This document shows, piece after piece, positions 30,994 through 42,458 of a stretch of DNA of 64,000 nucleotides (positions are counted from its first letter, which is position 1; the number at the start of each line of letters is the position of its first letter). The notes under the pieces were generated by a model. The model ran no database searches, had not been told where the DNA came from, and was given only the letters and a program-made list of their open reading frames with translations. Position numbers and translations under genes: made by a program. Location: contig JAGXFP010000029.1 of the NCBI GenBank assembly GCA_024637225.1, positions 18,660-82,659 on the forward strand, given 5' to 3'. The stretch comes from Desulfobacterales bacterium. Lineage in GTDB: Bacteria > Desulfobacterota > Desulfobulbia > Desulfobulbales > JAGXFP01.

Positions 30994-31764
30994 ATGCCAC
31001 GTTCATTTGCCTTTTTGATTTTGCTTCTCATCTCCATCGCCATGACCGGTTGTGGAGATAGAAACATCGACGCCCCCTTGGATACCCAGGCCCATCCCGG
31101 CTCATGGCTCACAAGCCATGCCGAGGATGCCGCCCTGTCCAGTCCCGAATACACCGAGTGTACAAGCTGCCACGGTCCCGAGCTGACCGGCGGCGACGGG
31201 GCGCCCAGTTGCTATTCCTGCCACTCCTTTAACACCGCTCCACCCTTTACGGTTCATGCCGCCCATTGGACCGACCCCTATGAAAGCCATCGCGGATCCA
31301 AGGTAGCGACCAGTTGCGCCAACTGTCACGGCAGCGCCTTGGAAGGCAGCGTGGCAGCACCCAGCTGCTTTTCAACCACTTTCGAAGGTCGCGGCTGTCA
31401 TGCCGCCGGCCCCGGCCTGGCGCCCCATCCTCTTGACACCACCTATCTGGCCGGCGGGCTGCATGGTCCGGATGCCAAGCGGGATTTAACCGTATGCCAG
31501 GGCTGCCACGGCGAGCCGGGGGGGCCGGGAGACAACCCCCGCTTTAACGTCGGCATCGACAGCCAGGGCGGGATCGGTTGCGAAGCGTGCCACGGCATTT
31601 ATTATGCCCATCCGGCCAACTGGGAAGGATATAGCGGTCCGACCTCCCATCATACTTCCGGGAATATTCCCTATGCATGCAGCCTCTGTCACGGAGCCGC
31701 TCTCGACGGCGGAATCGGGGTCAGCTGCGGCGACTGCCATACCCTGCCCTTGACGTTCGACTGA
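30994..31764 (+). CDS. 7-heme c-type cytochrome lipoprotein
   Basis: ISIAMTGCGDRN lipobox; 7 CXXCH plus CFSTTFEGRGCH. Confidence 0.9.
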   Translation: MPRSFAFLILLLISIAMTGCGDRNIDAPLDTQAHPGSWLTSHAEDAALSSPEYTECTSCHGPELTGGDGAPSCYSCHSFNTAPPFTVHAAHWTDPYESHRGSKVATSCANCHGSALEGSVAAPSCFSTTFEGRGCHAAGPGLAPHPLDTTYLAGGLHGPDAKRDLTVCQGCHGEPGGPGDNPRFNVGIDSQGGIGCEACHGIYYAHPANWEGYSGPTSHHTSGNIPYACSLCHGAALDGGIGVSCGDCHTLPLTFD

Positions 31765-31996
31765 AACTGACCGCGTAAGTCACATACATTGGCCCGCCTT
31801 TCTCGATTGCGATGGGAAATGCGGGCCATTCTATTTTTCGGTAGCTAGGTAGAACCGTCATTTCAACGACAAACCCCCCTGTCAATCCCTGACCGGGGGG
31901 GGGTGAAGGCGGGGAACTTGACACTGCCCGGCTCCGCAAGCCGACAAGATCGGTCGGAAATGAAACAACATCGTCGCATTTCGCGGCTTGCAAGGA

Positions 31997-32587
31997 CTAG
32001 CGGGGCGGGCCGGCGGCGATCATCTCGGCGATGCTCATCTTGATCCGGGGCCGCCCCTTGCCGGTCGACTCGACGAGTTCCCGTTCCAGCCCGGCCAACT
32101 CGCGATAGAGTTCGGTCCGGTCGACCTCAGGGATCCGGGCCATGCCCGCCGTCAACTCCTGGCAGCGGAAACAGCCGGGGAATTGCATGGCCCGCCCGTC
32201 GGGACGGGTTATCTTCGCGGGCACCCCGTGCATCCGGCAGATCATCAAGCGGTAGCGGTAAAGACCGCAGAGCCCGTCTTGGTTGAGGGGGCACATGCTC
32301 CGGGGCCTTTCGCCCCTGGCCATGGCGGCGGCGGCCTCGGCCAGATATCTCTCGGCCCGGGCCCTGATCATGCGCAGGTCTTCCTCCGGCAGCTCACCCA
32401 GACCCTGCCAGAGGTAGGCCCATTCGATCAGGGTATGGTGGAGAAAAAAGCTGTCGCAGCAGTTATCGTCACAGCCCTCGCAGGTAAAGGCGAGTTCGTC
32501 GGCAACCAGATCATAGGCCCCTGCCATCCGGTCATAGAGATCGGCCAGCCGCGCCGCCAGTTCCGGGGTTATAATATTTTCGTTCAT
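31997..32587 (-). CDS. YkgJ-type cysteine-cluster protein
   Basis: CEGCDDNCCDSF...CPLNQDGLCGLYRYRLMICRMHGVP. Confidence 0.75.
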   Translation of the reverse strand: MNENIITPELAARLADLYDRMAGAYDLVADELAFTCEGCDDNCCDSFFLHHTLIEWAYLWQGLGELPEEDLRMIRARAERYLAEAAAAMARGERPRSMCPLNQDGLCGLYRYRLMICRMHGVPAKITRPDGRAMQFPGCFRCQELTAGMARIPEVDRTELYRELAGLERELVESTGKGRPRIKMSIAEMIAAGPPR

Positions 32588-32689
32588 CGATTTCTTTTAT
32601 GGTAGATTAAGTGAGTTTTGTTTTAAGAACGAGCTGATTTTATCGGATTGAACTTGATGAATTCGCAAAAAGTCGGGATTGCCATAATG

Positions 32690-32767
32690 TCATTTCGACC
32701 AATGTGAGAAATCTTAATAGTTCCAATTGGATAAAGGATAAGATTTCTCACATGCGTTCGAAATGAC
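32690..32767. repeat. GTCATTTCGACC...GAAATGAC palindromic repeat
   Basis: gtcatttcgaccaatgtgagaaatctta...taagatttctcacatgcgttcgaaatgac. Confidence 0.75.
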
Positions 32768-32836
32768 AGCTTTTTTCGACTTTTTGCAAATTCAACATAC
32801 TTGATGAACTGGCAAAAAGTTCAAAAAAAATCAAGT

Positions 32837-32924
32837 CATTGCGAGCGTAGCGACGTAATCCAGGAAAAATGTAACTAGTTGAAAATACTGGATTGCTTCG
32901 TTGCTTCTCTCCTCGCAATGACGT
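32837..32924. repeat. CATTGCGAG-type palindromic repeat, copy 2
   Basis: cattgcgagcgtagcgacgtaatcc...ggattgcttcgttgcttctctcctcgcaatgacg. Confidence 0.8.
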
Positions 32925-32990
32925 GACGAAGCAGTTTTTGCGACGCCATCATACCTGATAAATTCCCATAAGCCAATAAGGGGCAAACGG

Positions 32991-34346
32991 ATGACCGCCA
33001 ACAAAATGGCCTGTTTCAAGGCTTACGATATCAGGGGCCGCCTGCCGGACGAACTTAACGAAGAGATCGCCTGGCGGATCGGCCGGGCCTGCGGCGAATT
33101 CCTTAAACCGGCGCGGATGGTGATCGGCCACGATATCCGGATTTCCAGCCCCGCTCTCTCGGCGGCGCTCGCCAGGGGCTTACGCGAGACCGGGGCCGAG
33201 GTGATCGATCTCGGCCTCTGCGGCACCGAGGAGGTCTACTTCGCCGTCAGCCACCTGAAGACCGACGGCGGGGTCATGATCACCGCCAGCCATAATCCGG
33301 CCGACTATAACGGCATGAAACTGGTCAAAAGCGAGGCCCGCCCGATCAGCGGCGGGACCGGCCTGCGCGAAATCGAGGCGCTGGCGGCGGCCGGCAACTT
33401 CAAAGGGGCGGCCGCCGCCGGCGGATATCGGGAAATCGACAACCGGCCCGCCTTCGTCGAACACCTGCTCGGCTATATCGATACCGCACCCCTGAAACCC
33501 CTGAAGTTCGTGGTTAACGGCGGCAACGGCTGCGCCGGGCCGATGCTTGACGCCCTGGCCGGCCATCTGCCCTTTGAACTGATCCGGATCAACCACGAGC
33601 CGGACGGCACCTTTCCAAACGGCATCCCCAACCCCCTGCTGCCCGATAACCGGGAAGCCACCGCCCGCGCGGTCCGCGACAGTAGCGCCGATCTGGGTCT
33701 CGCCTGGGACGGCGACTTCGACCGCTGTTTCCTGTTCGATGAAAACGGCCGCTTTATCGAAGGCTATTACATGGTCGGTCTCCTGGCCAGGGCGATCCTC
33801 GCCAACCATCCCGGCGAAAAGATCATCCATGATCCTCGCCTGGTCTGGAATACCGAGAAAATCGTCCGCGAAGCCGGCGGCATTCCGGTGATGAGCGTCA
33901 CCGGCCACGCCTTTATCAAGGAAAAAATGCGGCGCGAAAACGCGATCTATGGCGGTGAGATGAGCGCCCATCATTACTTCCGCGACTTCGCCTACTGCGA
34001 CTCCGGAATGATCCCCTGGCTGCTGGCTGCCGAGATCCTCTCCAGATCCGGCCGGAAGCTCTCGGAATTGGTCGATGAGATGATCGAGAACTTCCCGGTC
34101 AGCGGCGAGATCAACAGCCGGGTAACCGATCCCGATCAGGCCATCCAAAAGATCGAAGCCCGCTGCCGCGCCGAACAAGGCGTTGCCGACTACACCGACG
34201 GCTTCAGCTTCGCTACCGCGAGTTACAGGCTGAACATCCGTAAATCAAACACCGAACCCCTGCTGCGGCTCAATGTGGAAACCCGCGGCGACCGGAAACT
34301 CCTAGAGGAAAAGACCGCCGAGCTTCTGGCCCTGATCCGCGAATAA
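32991..34346 (+). CDS. Phosphomannomutase/phosphoglucomutase
   Basis: [58 protein letters not shown]. Confidence 0.93.
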   Translation: MTANKMACFKAYDIRGRLPDELNEEIAWRIGRACGEFLKPARMVIGHDIRISSPALSAALARGLRETGAEVIDLGLCGTEEVYFAVSHLKTDGGVMITASHNPADYNGMKLVKSEARPISGGTGLREIEALAAAGNFKGAAAAGGYREIDNRPAFVEHLLGYIDTAPLKPLKFVVNGGNGCAGPMLDALAGHLPFELIRINHEPDGTFPNGIPNPLLPDNREATARAVRDSSADLGLAWDGDFDRCFLFDENGRFIEGYYMVGLLARAILANHPGEKIIHDPRLVWNTEKIVREAGGIPVMSVTGHAFIKEKMRRENAIYGGEMSAHHYFRDFAYCDSGMIPWLLAAEILSRSGRKLSELVDEMIENFPVSGEINSRVTDPDQAIQKIEARCRAEQGVADYTDGFSFATASYRLNIRKSNTEPLLRLNVETRGDRKLLEEKTAELLALIRE

Positions 34347-34662
34347 GTCCCGTGTCCAACGGCGGCAAGATTAAAACCGCCCAGCCTGGTGAAGCTGTCA
34401 TGCACGGCTTGACACCGTTGATATCCATGGGAACGGCCGCGCCGCATCTTGATGAAAGGCGGAACAACAAGGTAATTCGATGTTTTTTGTTCATCAAGCA
34501 CCCTTTTTTCATGTTATAGTATAATTAATTTACAATAGAAACCTGCCGGTGACCCTTTTGACGGCGAAGATCTCATTTGGTCAATTTGCAAGAAGTTGAA
34601 AATAGTGGTTCGCTTGATCGCTCAGCTCCTCAGAAGTCATCTAGGCACTTTGCGAACACGTC

Positions 34663-34821
34663 AAAAATTGGATAGCTAAGCATACATACCCCTTGCAGGG
34701 TTCAAATAGTCAGGCCCTTGGCCCGCGCGGATTTCGCGGCATGAAGAGTGTTCTGGAGACGCTGCAATGACCATGCAATTCGCGGCAACGCGTGAACCGG
34801 CGGCTTTTTACGCCGCCATCT
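34663..34821. repeat. Family D divergent copy
   Basis: attggatagctaagcatacataccccttgcaggg...cggctttttacgccgccatc. Confidence 0.55.
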
Positions 34822-34837
34822 TATTATTCTACCCGCC

Positions 34838-35899
34838 ATGAAGCGATTTGATCTTCCCGATGACTTGGTAACAATAACGATGGCCGGGTCCGCTAAAAAA
34901 TCAATCTTCCCGAAGGTTCTTCTGACCACGGCGACCCTGTTCTGCCTGCTCATCTCACCGTCCTGGGTCCGGGGAAGCGATCAACCGGAGAGCGAAGAGG
35001 TCCGGGATGAAGATAAATCCTTAATGGGTTATATCGATCGATACCACTCTTATCTGAATAGCCAGGTCAATCAGCCGGCGATCTGGTTCGATGGCTTTTT
35101 TGGAGACCCGAGGGCCTACGAGGAGGAGTTGCCGACATCTTTTGTCAGGGTGCGCATTTCGGCGCGCTATACGGAAGGCGAGAGCTTTGACTTTCCAGTG
35201 CGCCTTCGGGCCAATATCAAACTGCCCAAGGCCTCCGATAAACTGAGTCTGATCATTCTCGGCTATGACCCAGAAGATGATGAAACTACCCGTTTCGACG
35301 ATGATCTGCCTAGAACCATCGACGAGGAAAGGAATAAAGAAAGAAGCAGCGTCGGACTCCGTTATATAATTTACAAAACGATTCGCTCCAAGCTCCATTT
35401 CGGCGGCGGCACCAGCAGCATCATACCCTTGGAATATTATCTCCGGGCCAGCTATCGCCGCTTTGTCCATATAGCCAGCGATAATGTCATCAAGTTCAGT
35501 CAAATCGGTTATTGGGATTCCGAAGATGGTTTCGGGACGACCAGCCGCGTCGATTTCGAAAGGACTCTTCCCCAAAAAATTACCGGCCGCTTGAGTCTGT
35601 TCGGCACCCATTCCGAAATCAGCCGAGGGGTTGACTGGGGGGTGGAGACCAACTTATTCAGACCCTTCTCGCCAAAATCCGCCGTTTCATTGGACTTTGG
35701 AACTTACGGAATCACCAAGCCGGACTTTAAGACTACCTATTACCGGATCGGCGTGCGCACCAGGGCTAACGTTCTACGCCCCTGGCTGTTCCTGGAGATA
35801 AACCCGGCCCTGACCTTCCCGTTAAACCAGGAGGACGAAAGGCAGGCCGTGGGGGTAATGACGATTATGATGGAAATTCATTTCACCTCCAACAAGTAG
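34838..35899 (+). CDS. Putative outer-membrane protein of unknown function
   Basis: 353 aa with signal-like segment LLTTATLFCLLISPSWVRG and amphipathic beta pattern. Confidence 0.6.
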   Translation: MKRFDLPDDLVTITMAGSAKKSIFPKVLLTTATLFCLLISPSWVRGSDQPESEEVRDEDKSLMGYIDRYHSYLNSQVNQPAIWFDGFFGDPRAYEEELPTSFVRVRISARYTEGESFDFPVRLRANIKLPKASDKLSLIILGYDPEDDETTRFDDDLPRTIDEERNKERSSVGLRYIIYKTIRSKLHFGGGTSSIIPLEYYLRASYRRFVHIASDNVIKFSQIGYWDSEDGFGTTSRVDFERTLPQKITGRLSLFGTHSEISRGVDWGVETNLFRPFSPKSAVSLDFGTYGITKPDFKTTYYRIGVRTRANVLRPWLFLEINPALTFPLNQEDERQAVGVMTIMMEIHFTSNK

Positions 35900-36000
35900 T
35901 CGCCAGGCAGCTTTAGCCGCTCCATATAACCGTTACCAAGGATGCATCTAATGGCCCGCAGGACCTTGCCCCCACAGCCTCTGCAAAAGTTGACAATTGC

Positions 36001-36111
36001 GTAACCGTTCAGCAGCAGCACATCTTCGGACGATCAGCCCGGCTTACGTACACGAGGTACGCGGCGCCGGTCCGCTGCTTGTCCAAATCTGCACCACTGC
36101 TGAACGGCTAC
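36001..36111. repeat. Family C copy 2 (inverted relative to copy 1)
   Basis: gtaaccgttcagcagcagcacatcttcgga...caccactgctgaacggctac. Confidence 0.85.
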
Positions 36112-36310
36112 AGTCAGGCGGTTTTGGGGACTTTGGCAACCGTCCCGGTGAACAGTTGACAATTGCAATCGGGAAGCGGGTATGCTATTAGCATTGGTGG
36201 TATCCATCCCAAGACTTTTTTGCGAGTTTGGCAGGATTGACAAGTTCGCAAAAAATCGCCAAAAGAAATAATGGAGCGCACTTCGACAAGCTCAGCACGA
36301 GCATTAAATC

Positions 36311-36370
36311 AATAAAGCTGAGCTCTGCAGCTGGTCTGCTCGTACGAAACTTATGCCCTTGTGGCACAGG
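36311..36370 (+). repeat. Two-hairpin element, copy 3
   Basis: aataaagctgagctctgcagctggtctgctcgtacgaaacttatgcccttgtggcac. Confidence 0.75.
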
Positions 36371-36475
36371 TTATCCCGCTCACCCAGAGCATGAAAGCTG
36401 CCCCGCTCATCCTGAGCCTGTCGAAGGAAGGGTTTTTGATTTTTTACGAACCCGTCATATTCACAAGGAAAAACA

Positions 36476-38701
36476 ATGACTACAGCCAGAATTATCTACA
36501 CCGAAGTTGATGAAGCCCCCGCCCTGGCCACCTATTCCCTGCTGCCGATTCTCCAGGCGTACACCAAAGGAGCCGGCTTCTCTTTCACCACCAGGGATAT
36601 CTCCCTGGCGGGCCGGATTATCGCGAACTTCCCGGACAAGCTGACCGAGGAGCAGAAGATCGCCGATGACCTCGCCGAACTGGGCGAGCTGGTCAAGCAG
36701 CCCGACACCAATATCATCAAACTGCCCAACATCAGCGCCTCCATTCCCCAGCTGAAAGAAGCGGTCAAGGAGTTGCAGGGAAAAGGCTATGACATTCCGG
36801 ACTATCCGGAGGAGCCTGAAACCGAGGCGGAAAAAACCCTGCACCGCCGCTTCGCCAAGGTCCTCGGCAGCGCCGTAAATCCGGTGCTGCGGGAGGGAAA
36901 TTCCGACCGGCGGGCCGCCGCCGCGGTTAAGGAATTCGCCCGTAAAAATCCGCACCGGCTGATGAAGGAGTGGCCGGCCGAGTCCGGATGCCGGGTCGCC
37001 TACATGAACGGCGGCGATTTCTACGGCAACGAAAAATCAACCGTGCTTCCCGGGGAGTGCGATGCACGCTTCGAGTTTGTCGACGAAAACGGCCGGGTCA
37101 CCGTGCTCAAGGAGCACACCCCCCTGCTGGCTGGAGAGGTCATCGACGCCTCGGTCATGAATGTCCGCGCCCTGCGCGGTTTCTACAAGGAGCAGATCGA
37201 GGCGGCCAAAAAAGACGGCCTCCTCCTCTCCCTGCACCTTAAAGCGACCATGATGAAGGTCTCGGACCCGATCATGTTCGGCCATTGCGTTTCGGTCTTT
37301 TATGAAGACGTTTTTACCAGGCACGCGGCAACCATCCGGGAGCTGGGAGTCAACGTCAATTACGGGGTCGCCGATCTTTATGCCAAGATCGAAAGGCTGC
37401 CGGAGGCGCAAAAAGCGGAGATCGAAGCCGATCTTGCCGCCGTGTACCGGAACAATTGCGAACTTGCGATGGTCGATTCCGACAAGGGCATTACCAACCT
37501 GCATGTCCCCAACAATATAATTATAGATGCCTCGATGCCGGTGGTGATCAGGGACGGCGGCCGGATGTGGGGACCGGACGACAAGCTTCACGACTGCCTG
37601 GCAATGATTCCGGACCGATGTTACGCCTCAATCTACCAGGAGGTTGTCGAAGATTGCCGGAAAAACGGAGCCTTCGACCCGGCCACCATGGGCAGCGTCG
37701 CCAATGTCGGCCTGATGGCCCAGAAGGCCGAAGAGTACGGCTCCCACGACAAGACCTTTGAGGCGCCGGGCCCCGGCACGATCAGGATCGTCGACCAGAC
37801 AGGCAAGACGATCCTCTCCCGGCCGGTTGAAAAAGGCGACATCTTTCGCGTCTGCCAGACCAAGGACGCCCCGATCCGGGACTGGGTCAAACTGGCGGTC
37901 AACCGGGCTCGGGCCACCGGTTCTCCGGCGATTTTCTGGCTCGATGACAAGCGGGCCCACGATGCCGAAATCATCGCCAAGGTCAACCGCTACCTGCCGG
38001 AGCACGACACCAACGGTCTCGATATCAGGATCATGACCCCGGTCAAGGCGATGAAATTCTCCCTGGCCCGGATCAGAAAGGGGGAGGACACCATCTCGGT
38101 GACCGGCAATGTCCTGCGCGATTATCTCACCGATCTGTTTCCGATTCTCGAACTCGGCACCAGCGCGAAAATGCTCTCCATCGTGCCGTTGATGAACGGC
38201 GGCGGTCTCTTTGAAACCGGGGCCGGCGGCTCCGCCCCCAAGCATGTCCAGCAGTTTTTAAGAGAAAGCCATCTGCGCTGGGACTCCCTGGGCGAGTTCT
38301 GCTCCCTGGTCCCATCCTTCGAGCATATTTACAGTACCTTCAAAAACGACAAGGGCCGGCTTTACGCCCAAACCCTCGACCTGGCCATCGGCACTCACCT
38401 GGAAAACGGCAAAAACCCTTCCCGCAAGGTCAACGAACTTGACACCCGGGGCAGCCATTTCTATCTGGCCCTTTATTGGGCCCAGGCCCTGGCCGGGCAG
38501 GATGAGGACCGGGAAGTCCGGGACCGTTTTGCGAAAGTGGCCCGGGACTTGGCCGATAACGAGGCAAGGATCGTCGAGGAGCTGAATGGCGCCCAGGGCG
38601 TCGCCGTCGATATTGACGGCTACTACCGGCCGGACCTTCGGAAAACCGAGCAGGCCATGCGGCCCAGCCCGACCTTTAACGCAATCATCGACGCTATCTG
38701 A
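36476..38701 (+). CDS. icd: Monomeric NADP-dependent isocitrate dehydrogenase
   Basis: 741 aa; [42 protein letters not shown]-like motifs of monomeric IDH. Confidence 0.95.
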   Translation: MTTARIIYTEVDEAPALATYSLLPILQAYTKGAGFSFTTRDISLAGRIIANFPDKLTEEQKIADDLAELGELVKQPDTNIIKLPNISASIPQLKEAVKELQGKGYDIPDYPEEPETEAEKTLHRRFAKVLGSAVNPVLREGNSDRRAAAAVKEFARKNPHRLMKEWPAESGCRVAYMNGGDFYGNEKSTVLPGECDARFEFVDENGRVTVLKEHTPLLAGEVIDASVMNVRALRGFYKEQIEAAKKDGLLLSLHLKATMMKVSDPIMFGHCVSVFYEDVFTRHAATIRELGVNVNYGVADLYAKIERLPEAQKAEIEADLAAVYRNNCELAMVDSDKGITNLHVPNNIIIDASMPVVIRDGGRMWGPDDKLHDCLAMIPDRCYASIYQEVVEDCRKNGAFDPATMGSVANVGLMAQKAEEYGSHDKTFEAPGPGTIRIVDQTGKTILSRPVEKGDIFRVCQTKDAPIRDWVKLAVNRARATGSPAIFWLDDKRAHDAEIIAKVNRYLPEHDTNGLDIRIMTPVKAMKFSLARIRKGEDTISVTGNVLRDYLTDLFPILELGTSAKMLSIVPLMNGGGLFETGAGGSAPKHVQQFLRESHLRWDSLGEFCSLVPSFEHIYSTFKNDKGRLYAQTLDLAIGTHLENGKNPSRKVNELDTRGSHFYLALYWAQALAGQDEDREVRDRFAKVARDLADNEARIVEELNGAQGVAVDIDGYYRPDLRKTEQAMRPSPTFNAIIDAI

Positions 38702-38733
38702 ATATAGCTTCTCCACCTTCCGTTCATTCCAGC

Positions 38734-38760
38734 AAGCCGCGGCCCGACCGCGGCTTTTTT
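38734..38760 (+). terminator. Terminator of icd
   Basis: AAGCCGCGG-CCCGA-CCGCGGCTT then T-run. Confidence 0.9.
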
Positions 38761-38966
38761 TTATCCTGTTTACCGGCGCTCCTCCCGGCTAATCGGAGCG
38801 ATTGTCATGGGTCCGGCGAAGGGGATTTGAAAATTATTCCCGAAGCCTCCTTCTGGAAATTCCCGGCGGTTTTAAGCTGATTTCAGCGAAGCGGTTATGA
38901 TAAAAATAAGAAACCCCAGGAAATTTGAAGTTTGATCACTTAGCGTCCCCAAAAAAGGAAACAGCG

Positions 38967-41711
38967 ATGAGCGACCGGCAGAGCAATAAAGACAAGCAAA
39001 CCGCAACCAAGAGGAACTGGTACGCCCTTGAAACTGATGAAACATTACAATCCCTGGGGACTGACAGCGATGGCCTGTCGCAACAGGAAGCGGCCAGCCG
39101 TCTGGAAAAATACGGCGCCAACCGCTTAACCCCGCCGCATAAGCGTGGCCCGCTTTTCCGGTTAATCATGCAGTTCCACAACGTGCTGATCTATGTGCTG
39201 CTGGCCGCCGGGGTAATTACCGCCCTGCTTGAACACTGGATCGACTCCGGGGTCATCTTCGGAGTGGTGGTGGTCAACGCCCTGATCGGTTTCATCCAGG
39301 AGGGCAAGGCCGAAAAAGCCCTGGAGGCAATCCGGAACATCCTCACCCAATACGCTATGGTTCTGCGCGACGGCAAACGGCGGGAGATTCCGGCCGAGGA
39401 GATAACCATCGGCGATATCGTCTTTTTACAGTCGGGCGACAAGGTACCGGCCGACATCCGCCTCCTGAAAACCAGGGAACTGCGGATCGACGAGGCGCCC
39501 CTGACCGGTGAATCGATGCCGGTGGACAAGAACCCGCAACCGGTCGCCGAGGGAGTGACTATCGGGGACCGCATCTCAATGGCCCACGCCGGCACTCTGG
39601 TTACCTCCGGCCGGGGCCACGGCGTGGCTGTCGCGATCGGCGACGCTACCGAACTCGGCCAAATCAGCCAGATGCTTGCCAAGGTTAAACCGCTGACCAC
39701 CAAACTCCTGCAGCAGATCGATCATTTCGGTAAGAAGCTAACCGTCATCATTCTGGTCATGGCATCTTCCATGGCCGTCTACGGGATCGTGGTCGGCGAT
39801 CAATCGATCTCCGATATGTTCCTGGCCGCAGTGGGCCTGGCGGTGGCCGCCATTCCCGAGGGGCTGCCCGCCATTATCACCATCACCCTGGCTATCGGCG
39901 TCCAGCGCATGGCAAAGCGCAACGCCATCATCCGCCTGCTGCCGGCCGTGGAAAGCCTGGGCTCGGTGACGGTGATCTGCTCCGACAAGACCGGCACCCT
40001 CACCAAGAACGAAATGACCGTGCAGACCATGGTCACCAAGGGACAGCTGTTCGCAGTCAGCGGCAGCGGCTACGACCCCCACGGCAGCTTTAGCGTTGAC
40101 GGCAAGGAAGTAGAAGTTGAGGGACAAGACGACATCATGGAAATTATCAAGGGGGCGATGCTCTGCAATGACGCCTCCCTGGAAAAGGAAGGGGACAACT
40201 GGGTCATGCAGGGTGATCCTACCGAGGGCGCGCTCCTCACCCTCGCCTTGAAAGCCGGACTCGACCTCGATCGGACCATCAACCATTATCCGCGCACTGA
40301 TCTGATCCCCTTCGAATCGGAGCACCGGTTCATGGCCACCCTCCACCACGACCATGAAGGTCACGGCTTTATTTATGTAAAAGGAGCACCGGAACGCATT
40401 CTGCAGATGTGCAACCGGGAGCGGAGAGGCGGAGAGGATGCCGCCATCCATTACCAATCCTGGCAGGAAATCATCGGCAAGACCGCCGACAAGGGACAAC
40501 GGATGCTGGCCATCGCCTTTCGGCCTGCCGAGGACAGCCACCGTGAACTGAAGTTCGAGGATGTGGACGGAGGCCTTACCCTGCTCGGCCTGTTCGGCAT
40601 TATCGATCCGCCCCGTCAGGATTCAGCCGAATCGGTGCAGCTCTGCCGGTCGGCGGGGATCAAGGTCAAGATGATCACCGGCGACCACGCCGCCACCGCC
40701 CAGGCCATCGCCCGGCAGATCGGCATTGACGACAGCGGCGGGGTGATATCCGGCGAAGAGATCGAAAAGATGGACGAGGATTCCCTGCGGGGGGCCGCCA
40801 AAGACACCAACGTCTTCGCCCGGGTCAGCCCTGAACATAAACTGCGTCTGGTCGAAGTGATGCAGGAAACCGGTGAGGTCGTAGCGATGACCGGCGACGG
40901 GGTCAATGACGCCCCTGCCCTGAAACGGGCTGATGTGGGGGTGGCGATGGGCATCAAGGGAACCGAAGTCTCGAAAGAGGCGGCCGAAATGGTCCTGACC
41001 GATGACAACTTCGCCTCCATCGTCCATGCCGTCAAGGAAGGGCGGACGGTCTACGACAATATCCGCAAGGCGATCACCTTTATTCTGCCCACCAACGGCG
41101 GCGAGGCGGGGATCATCATCGCCGCCGTCCTGTCCGGGCGCCTGCTGCCGATCATTCCGGTCCAGATCCTCTGGATCAACATGATCACCGCGGTTACCCT
41201 GGCCCTGACCCTGGCCTTCGAACCGGCGGAGCACGGCATCATGGACCGCCCCCCGCGGAACCCCGAGGAACCGCTGCTCTCCAACTTTCTGATCTGGCGG
41301 GTATTCTTCGTTTCCCTGCTGCTGGTGATCGGCACCTTCGGTCTCTTTCTCTGGGAGCGAAGCAATGGCGTCGCCATCGATCAGGCCCGGACCATTGCCG
41401 TCAATACCCTGGTCATGTTCGAGGTCTTCTACCTGTTTAATACCAGATCCCTGAAAACTCCGATCTGGCGGGCCGGCAACTTTTTCAGCAACCGGTCGGT
41501 GTTTATCGCCGTGTTCACGGTAATCGCCGCCCAGCTGCTCTTTACCTACCTGCCCTTTATGCAGACCCTTTTCCACTCGACCGCCATCTCCACCTGGGAC
41601 TGGCTGCGCATCCTTCTGGTCACCGCGCCGCTCTTGGTGATCGTGGAAGTGGAAAAGATTTTTCTGGAAAAACTGAATTTTTCGGGCAAGAACCGAACCG
41701 GTTCCGCTTAA
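38967..41711 (+). CDS. Cation-transporting P-type ATPase (P2 type)
   Basis: ICSDKTGTLTKNEMTV, TGESMPVDK, MTGDGVNDAPALK. Confidence 0.93.
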   Translation: MSDRQSNKDKQTATKRNWYALETDETLQSLGTDSDGLSQQEAASRLEKYGANRLTPPHKRGPLFRLIMQFHNVLIYVLLAAGVITALLEHWIDSGVIFGVVVVNALIGFIQEGKAEKALEAIRNILTQYAMVLRDGKRREIPAEEITIGDIVFLQSGDKVPADIRLLKTRELRIDEAPLTGESMPVDKNPQPVAEGVTIGDRISMAHAGTLVTSGRGHGVAVAIGDATELGQISQMLAKVKPLTTKLLQQIDHFGKKLTVIILVMASSMAVYGIVVGDQSISDMFLAAVGLAVAAIPEGLPAIITITLAIGVQRMAKRNAIIRLLPAVESLGSVTVICSDKTGTLTKNEMTVQTMVTKGQLFAVSGSGYDPHGSFSVDGKEVEVEGQDDIMEIIKGAMLCNDASLEKEGDNWVMQGDPTEGALLTLALKAGLDLDRTINHYPRTDLIPFESEHRFMATLHHDHEGHGFIYVKGAPERILQMCNRERRGGEDAAIHYQSWQEIIGKTADKGQRMLAIAFRPAEDSHRELKFEDVDGGLTLLGLFGIIDPPRQDSAESVQLCRSAGIKVKMITGDHAATAQAIARQIGIDDSGGVISGEEIEKMDEDSLRGAAKDTNVFARVSPEHKLRLVEVMQETGEVVAMTGDGVNDAPALKRADVGVAMGIKGTEVSKEAAEMVLTDDNFASIVHAVKEGRTVYDNIRKAITFILPTNGGEAGIIIAAVLSGRLLPIIPVQILWINMITAVTLALTLAFEPAEHGIMDRPPRNPEEPLLSNFLIWRVFFVSLLLVIGTFGLFLWERSNGVAIDQARTIAVNTLVMFEVFYLFNTRSLKTPIWRAGNFFSNRSVFIAVFTVIAAQLLFTYLPFMQTLFHSTAISTWDWLRILLVTAPLLVIVEVEKIFLEKLNFSGKNRTGSA

Positions 41712-41744
41712 CGGCCCCATTAAGTATCTTCCACCGCCCACTCG

Positions 41745-42263
41745 TCAAGGAATTGCCACCGCGCCGTACCCTTGGGCCTGATAGCCGAGTACCGAAATGA
41801 AGCCGTTGCCGACCCGGTCGATCTCCGGCAGGATGGTGGCGGGTTCGATCCCCATTCCCTTGGCGGCAAAAAGGCAGACTTCGAGGGTGACTCCGTCTTT
41901 CTTCAACTGCCGGATCGCACCGTGGAACTTCTCAAGATCCTTATATTGTTCCTCCTTGAGGCCGGACCGCTCTTTGCTGATCAGCTTTACGGCCGGCCCC
42001 CGAAAGACCACGACCACCTTCGGTTTTTCGGGTAGGGCTTGCACGGTTTCGTCCTGGTAGACATCCTTTACCGCGGTGAAAATCGCATTGGCCATTTTTG
42101 GCGACCCCTGGCTGACATCGAAGACCGCCCGGACTCCCTTTACCCCTTTCAGGGCATGGTCATACTCACCGGCCGCGGCAGGCCGGGAAAGCGAAACCGG
42201 AGAAACGGCCAGGACGATAATGAGGTAAGCGGTGCGGATAAAACTCCTGCGGAACCGATTCAT
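41745..42263 (-). CDS. DsrE family exported protein
   Basis: Signal peptide; VVVVFRGPAV...GVTLEVCLFAAKGMGI...VGNGFISVLGYQAQGYGAVAIP. Confidence 0.8.
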   Translation of the reverse strand: MNRFRRSFIRTAYLIIVLAVSPVSLSRPAAAGEYDHALKGVKGVRAVFDVSQGSPKMANAIFTAVKDVYQDETVQALPEKPKVVVVFRGPAVKLISKERSGLKEEQYKDLEKFHGAIRQLKKDGVTLEVCLFAAKGMGIEPATILPEIDRVGNGFISVLGYQAQGYGAVAIP

Positions 42264-42458
42264 GCCAATCCTCCTTTTACCTTTGCCGGCAAGGCTCTGC
42301 CGTTGCTTGATTTATACCTGAATCGCCAGCGGTCGATTACAGGCAGCTCAACTTTCCGGGTTGTGTATTAGCTTGAAATGTCGATATAAATTTTATTACG
42401 CCCCGATTTGATTTCCCGGTGCATGCTCCTCACCCTTAGGGCCGTCACGGATTCAGGA

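Noticed and set aside
40623-41741. Long antisense ORFs opposite the P-type ATPases (also 44323-45435, 39738-40541)
   Set aside because: Antisense of strongly conserved ATPase genes with no independent protein features.
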